A DNA stretch of 64,000 nt from Monodelphis domestica (lineage: Eukaryota; Chordata; Mammalia; Didelphimorphia; Didelphidae). The position numbers and the translations under genes were made by a program. Shown here in pieces: positions 53,700 to 64,000 of the stretch. The notes below the pieces were generated by a model. That model was not told the DNA's origin, ran no database searches, and saw only the letters and a list, made by a program, of their open reading frames with translations. How positions within the stretch are numbered: the stretch's first letter is position 1; each line of letters starts with the position of its first letter. The DNA is taken from NCBI RefSeq assembly GCF_027887165.1, contig NC_077227.1:81113430-81177429 (forward strand). The letters are read 5' to 3'.

Positions 53700-55150
53700 T
53701 TCATAGAGATTTTTCATTGGTACTTGGGAGGACCTTTTAAATACTTGTAATAACCTCCACATATAGCCAATCTTTAGTTAGTAGATTCTGAGACAAAAAA
53801 AGAAAACCAGACTATTGTGTATATTTTGGAAGTATGTCATGATGGGTAAATGAAAAAATCCCTTCCCAGTAGCATTTTATAAAGTGAGGAACTTGAGCAT
53901 CCTAATCATATAGTAGTTGGAAAAGTATCAGGATAGCACTATACTAGATTTCTAGTGTAGCATTCCAAGCATATTCACATCTAAGAAATATAAATGATGT
54001 ATGGATATTGTGTCTTCAGACACAAGATTAAACTCTGATATTTGTGGGCAGACTCTTGACCTGGCCATGCTGCCTTTGTTCAAGGCAAACTCATTAACAT
54101 TTGGTGTGGAGTCAAATTCCTTTGTAAAAGCACGGGTTGAAGTCAGCACGCCCAAAAGGTGTCATCATTACCTTCCCATCCAATCTGAATTATCTATGCT
54201 TTGTTACGTGGTCATTGATCCTGGCAATCCCCAATAAAGCCTGGGGTAAAGGTGTGATTCCTCCCTCTTGTTCCTGCAATCTTCAAGTTCTCACTACTGT
54301 CTCTCTCTTTACCTGCACCATCATGTGCTTTCTATCTCGGAATTCTTACTTCCACGTGTCTGCAAGCTTCTCACATTTTCCTTTAATTCTTCTACCAAGG
54401 AAAATGTTATAGGGATTACACCTGCCCTATCTATTAGTTTGACTTGTCTGTGTCTCTCCTTCTTCACCCATATTCTCAGACTCCTTGCTCCTTCTTGAGC
54501 CCCAACCCACAAAGAAAACATTTCTTTTTGTAGCCCCTGTTGGATGGGAGGTTACATCTAGGGATAAAAGTATTGCTTCCAGAAAAAACCATTGGAAGAA
54601 TTATTAACTTTTTCATCTGTGGACAAAGAATGAGAAACTACTCTGTGTGCTCTCTTCTTGATATGTTAACAGATTTTGTTCTGTATTAATGGTAAGAGTA
54701 TAGCTGTTAATAACAAGTAAGATTAAGATAAAGTAACGAACCTTTGAAAAATACTTGTATTACTGGAGGATGAGAATCTGGAGACATAAATCAATTATAA
54801 CCACACGACAGATATATACAGTCTTAAATTGTTAGTACAGAAAATAATTGGTAAGGAAATCATATAGAGATATGACATATGAATTGTTATTGGAAGGGCA
54901 GGTATGATTTCAACCAGTAGAGTTGAGAAAAAGAAAGGAAATATTTCAGGAACAGGAAATTTCTGGGGAATGTGGGAGGAAAGAAAGTAATCTGCTTTGG
55001 CAGAAATCAAGGGGAGTATTATATTAGGCTAGAAAGGCATATTGAGCTGAAATCATAGGGGATTTTCATTGCCAGAAAGGGAATAATGAGTACAACTTGT
55101 TCAGAGTACATGAAGAGACTAGAGAACTTGGAGCCAGATGTTGTCCTTCA
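53700..55150. other. B-C spacer, no gene seen
   Basis: No exon found. 54000-54540 has a pyrimidine-rich stretch after CAATAAAGCCTGGGG (54231), which could be an old LTR R/U5, but I cannot set ends. 54890-55147 aligns with the gene B 3' flank (32220-32460). Confidence 0.45.
55086..55104 (-). promoter_or_regulatory. Decayed polyadenylation site of gene C
   Basis: Reads CTGAACAAGTTGTACTCAT where gene B has CTGAATAAATTGTACTCAC. The hexamer AATAAA is changed to AACAAG. No clear substitute is seen nearby. Confidence 0.6.
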
Positions 55151-55156
55151 CATGTT

Positions 55157-61495
<6,339 letters not shown>

Positions 61496-61624
61496 CTAGG
61501 AATAATTTGGTACAATTAACTAAAAAAATAAGGGTGGTCAGAAGATGCAGAAGAAAATGTGATAGATTTGTAGGCAAAAGGCCATAGTTTGAATCCAGCT
61601 ATGATTTTGACTTTTAATCTCTTT

Positions 61625-62402
61625 TTTTAAGATATTTTATTTTCTCAATTTCATATAACAATTTTCCACATATATGTTCTGAAATTATAAGATCCAAATT
61701 ATTTCCCATCCTACCTTACTTCCCCCATCAGAGATGGTAAGCAATTTGATCTATGTAGAACATGTATTATGACGTAAAACATACTTCTATATTGGTCATT
61801 GTTATAAGAAAATATTAATGTAAAACCAGAACCCAATAATAACACCATAAATAAACTAATGTGAAAAATCATATGCTTTGATCAGCATTCCAACTCCAAG
61901 GAAGTTCTTTCTCTAGAGGTGGATAGCGTTCTTTGTTATAAGTTCTTCAGAAATGTTTTGGGTCATTGTATTGCTGAGAGTAGCTAAGTCTTTTACAGTT
62001 GGTTATCATACAATATTGCTGTTACTGGGTATAATGTTCTCCTGGATCTGTTTTTTTCCCTTTGCATCAGTTCATGTAGGTCTTTCGAGCTCTTTCTGAA
62101 ATCATCCAGCTCATCTTTTCTTACAGCACAGTAGTATTTCATTATCATCATATACCACAATTTGTTCAGCCATTTTCCAATTGATGGACATCCCCTTGAT
62201 TTGTAATTCTTTGCCAGCACAAAAAGAGCTGCTATAAATATTTTTGTATAAATCAGTTCTTTCTCCTTTTTTTATGTCTTTAGGATACAGACCTGATAGT
62301 GGTATAACTGGATCAAAGCATACAATTTTATAGCCCTTTGGACATAGTTCCAATCTGCCCTCCAGAATGAATGGATTAGATTACAACTCCACCAACAATG
62401 CA
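61625..62402 (-). mobile_element. L1 LINE 3' end inserted in an older SINE, gene C intron 5
   Basis: 5'-truncated, 778 bp. Minus-strand ORF2 relic: SGLYPKDIKKGERTDLYKN and GCPSIGKWLNKLWYMMIM. A poly-T start (61622 on) marks the tail. TTTAATCTCTTT is duplicated at 61613-61624 and 62403-62414. Confidence 0.9.
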
Positions 62403-62559
62403 TTTAATCTCTTTATGCTTCAGTTTCTCTGTTTGTAAAATGAGGGAGTTGAATTCAACAACTTCTCAGCTCTCTTTTTAGCTCTAAATCAATAGTCCTA
62501 TAAATAAATTAGTTTTGAGCATAATGGATCATCTTAGAACAAGAAGCTGGAAACATCAA

Positions 62560-62700
62560 GACAGTTTGGCCATCTCCATGTGGGAAAGAGACAGAGACAG
62601 AGAGAAGAAAGAAACAGAGCCCAAGAAACAGACTAAAAAAGAAAGAACGAGAAAGAGAGAGACATGAAAAGAAAAAAAATAAAATGGCAAACAAAGAGAG
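62560..62700. repeat. Purine-rich low-complexity stretch
   Basis: GAGACAGAGACAGAGAGAAG and AAAGAAAGAACGAGAAAGAG. Gene B has (ACAG)n at the matching spot (39409-39434). Confidence 0.7.
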
Positions 62701-62779
62701 ATACTGGCTTTATCATTTTATTGGCATGTGGAATTTCCATAAGGAAGTTTTCTTTCTGCAAATATAAGTCAGCACCTTC

Positions 62780-62960
62780 TCTGAAACTTAGAGTGTTGAG
62801 AGAACTGTCCAAGGCACTATGAGATTAAGTGACTTGTTCATTTTGTGTCATAGATGGGTCTTGAACTCAGTTTTGCCAGGCTCCGACGCAAGTTGTCTGT
62901 CTCATTCCTCAGGCCAAAGGTAGCCAGCAAAATTCCTGAGTGGGGCCCAAAGCAGATTAG
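62780..62960. other. Gene C intron 5, segment shared with A and B
   Basis: TTTTGTGTCATAGATG(g/a)G(a)CTTGAACTCAGTTTT is common to A (1190-1225) and C. CCCAAAGCAGATTA is common to B (39640) and C. It anchors the three introns. Confidence 0.7.
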
Positions 62961-63004
62961 AATCTAAATATTAAAATGTGTAATAAAAGAAAGAAAGAAG
63001 CAAT

Positions 63005-63468
63005 TGAAGTAGCTCAAAGATGGAAAAATTAAAAAGAGATAGCCCCCTGTCCACATTTTTAGGGGACAGACCTGGCTTCCCTTCTGGCCAGGAGGTCAAG
63101 CTGTTTATGTAGATAACAATCTGGCAGGAGACAAGGAGGAATTTCAGGAATATCAAAGGGTAAGCAGACTGATATTTGACTAAGTACAGATAAACACTCC
63201 TTAGATCACAACCCCAGGATGGACCTCTGGTCTCCTACCTAAAATTCCTGCATTTAGGTCTGTTTATTGTCATATAAGAACCTGTATGTGTAACTTGTAT
63301 CTGGGAAACCTATATAACCTGTTCCCTAATGCCGAACCTGTGCAGCATTCCATTAGGGAATTCTGTCCCAGCTGGTAGATTCTTTATTTCTCTCTTTTAT
63401 TAATAAATTATGGTTCCAATAATCCATATTCTAGGTGTTTGAACTCATTTGTGAAGTGTCCCACTTCA
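63005..63468 (+). mobile_element. ERV 5' LTR
   Basis: Fossil LTR of 464 bp with 6-bp inverted ends (TGAAGT...ACTTCA), a TATA box (CTATATAACC near 63310) and a polyadenylation signal (TAATAAATTA near 63400). It is followed two bases later by TGGAACCCCGCAGAGAG, a tRNA-primer-binding-site-like sequence. That order marks it as the 5' LTR of a plus-strand provirus. Confidence 0.75.
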
Positions 63469-64000
63469 GTTGGAACCCCGCAGAGAGATCTCGAGCCCTA
63501 GGACCAGGAGGTAAGGACTTTGGAGAGGGCTGCTGTAATAGGGTGTGTGTGTGCTTGCTTGGGGAAGAGTTCTCTAGGCCTGTGGCTGGGGTTCAGCTTT
63601 TGCTAAGCTGGGGCCTGTGAAGGAGACTTGAACCCTTATCCCCTTCGGGGGTATTTCTGAGTGCGAATGTGGAGAGTATGCACTTCTTAACTCCCGAGAG
63701 GGACTGGGTCAGAAATCTGAGGAAGTGAATGCTGTCCTCTCCAGAGCCCGCCCCTGGTTCTGGTATTTGAGATTTCAGACAAAAATTAGGCTAATTTTGG
63801 AACCATCTGTCCTGTTCTGTTCTGTTCTGCTCTGGTAAGTTAGCTCTGTTTCTCTAGAATTCTGTTTTGTTTTGCCCCAGGGCCTGTTTTACTCTAGGAG
63901 TCTGCCTGCTTGAAGGTTCAGTCCTGAAGTTATGTTTGGGCCCTAGAGTCCTGTTGGCCATGGAGTTCTGTTCTGTTCTGTAAAACTGGATTCAGTAGAG
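63469..64000 (+). mobile_element. ERV internal leader, continues beyond right edge
   Basis: Primer-binding-like site at 63471, then a G/T-rich leader with pentamer repeats (CTGTTCTGTTCTGTTCTG near 63815) that runs off the window. No gag or pol domain is visible yet. The LTR length suggests a gamma-type (class I) ERV, as a guess. Confidence 0.6.

Noticed and set aside
54000-54540. LTR in the B-C spacer
   Set aside because: A CAATAAAGCC signal and a pyrimidine-rich tail are suggestive, but I find no credible ends or promoter.
62403-64000. Gene C exon 5 inside the window
   Set aside because: No match to the [10 protein letters not shown] block on the minus strand; the space is intron and ERV.

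Overview
This window is nuclear DNA from a marsupial, most likely opossum-like. The CYP2 genes have nine exons with spliceosomal introns. The repeats are marsupial-type: L1 and HAL1-like LINEs, a tRNA-derived SINE with a GGGGCAGCTGGGTAGCTCAG head, RTE-tailed SINEs, MIR-like SINEs, CR1/L3 relics and ERV LTRs. The young L1 3' end at the left edge resembles opossum L1, but I could not search a database, so the species is an inference.

The only host protein-coding genes I can support are three cytochrome P450 genes of the CYP2C type. They lie head to tail, all on the minus strand. Gene A (3201-17296) has exons 1-5; exons 6-9 lie beyond the left edge. Gene B (32460-48685) is complete: nine exons, canonical splice sites, 497 codons, and all P450 landmarks (PPGP hinge, AGTETT I-helix, ExxR, FxxGxRxC heme loop). 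Gene C (55157-61495) has exons 6-9; exons 1-5 lie beyond the right edge. Gene C looks compromised: an in-frame TAG in exon 9, a GC splice donor after exon 8, a one-codon deletion, and a decayed copy of the polyadenylation signal that gene B keeps. The encoded enzymes would be ER-anchored heme-thiolate monooxygenases taking electrons from NADPH-P450 reductase. The duplicates probably differ in substrate rather than in chemistry.

Layout: 1-1131 young L1 in intron 5 of A; 3201-17296 gene A, with introns 2 and 3 enlarged by LTR, L1, SINE and older LINE insertions; 17297-17680 a 5' flank conserved with B, including an HNF4-type site; 17.7-32.4 kb a gene-free spacer of LTRs, local duplications, MIRs, a SINE and a nested L1/HAL1 pile; 32460-48685 gene B; 49.1-55.1 kb a spacer with an inverted plus direct L1 and other LINE pieces; 55157-61495 gene C; 61.6-62.4 kb an L1 inside an older shared SINE; 63005-64000 the 5' LTR and leader of an ERV that runs off the window.

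Introns of A, B and C align over long stretches, so insertions can be ordered against the gene duplications. A CR1/L3 relic in intron 7 is shared by B and C, and a MIR in intron 1 is shared by A and B. Many L1, SINE and LTR copies are private to one gene. I see no bacterial-type system, CRISPR array or unknown multi-gene module. The most notable points are the decay signals in gene C, (CT)n microsatellites acting as splice-acceptor tracts in A and B, and the insertion history.
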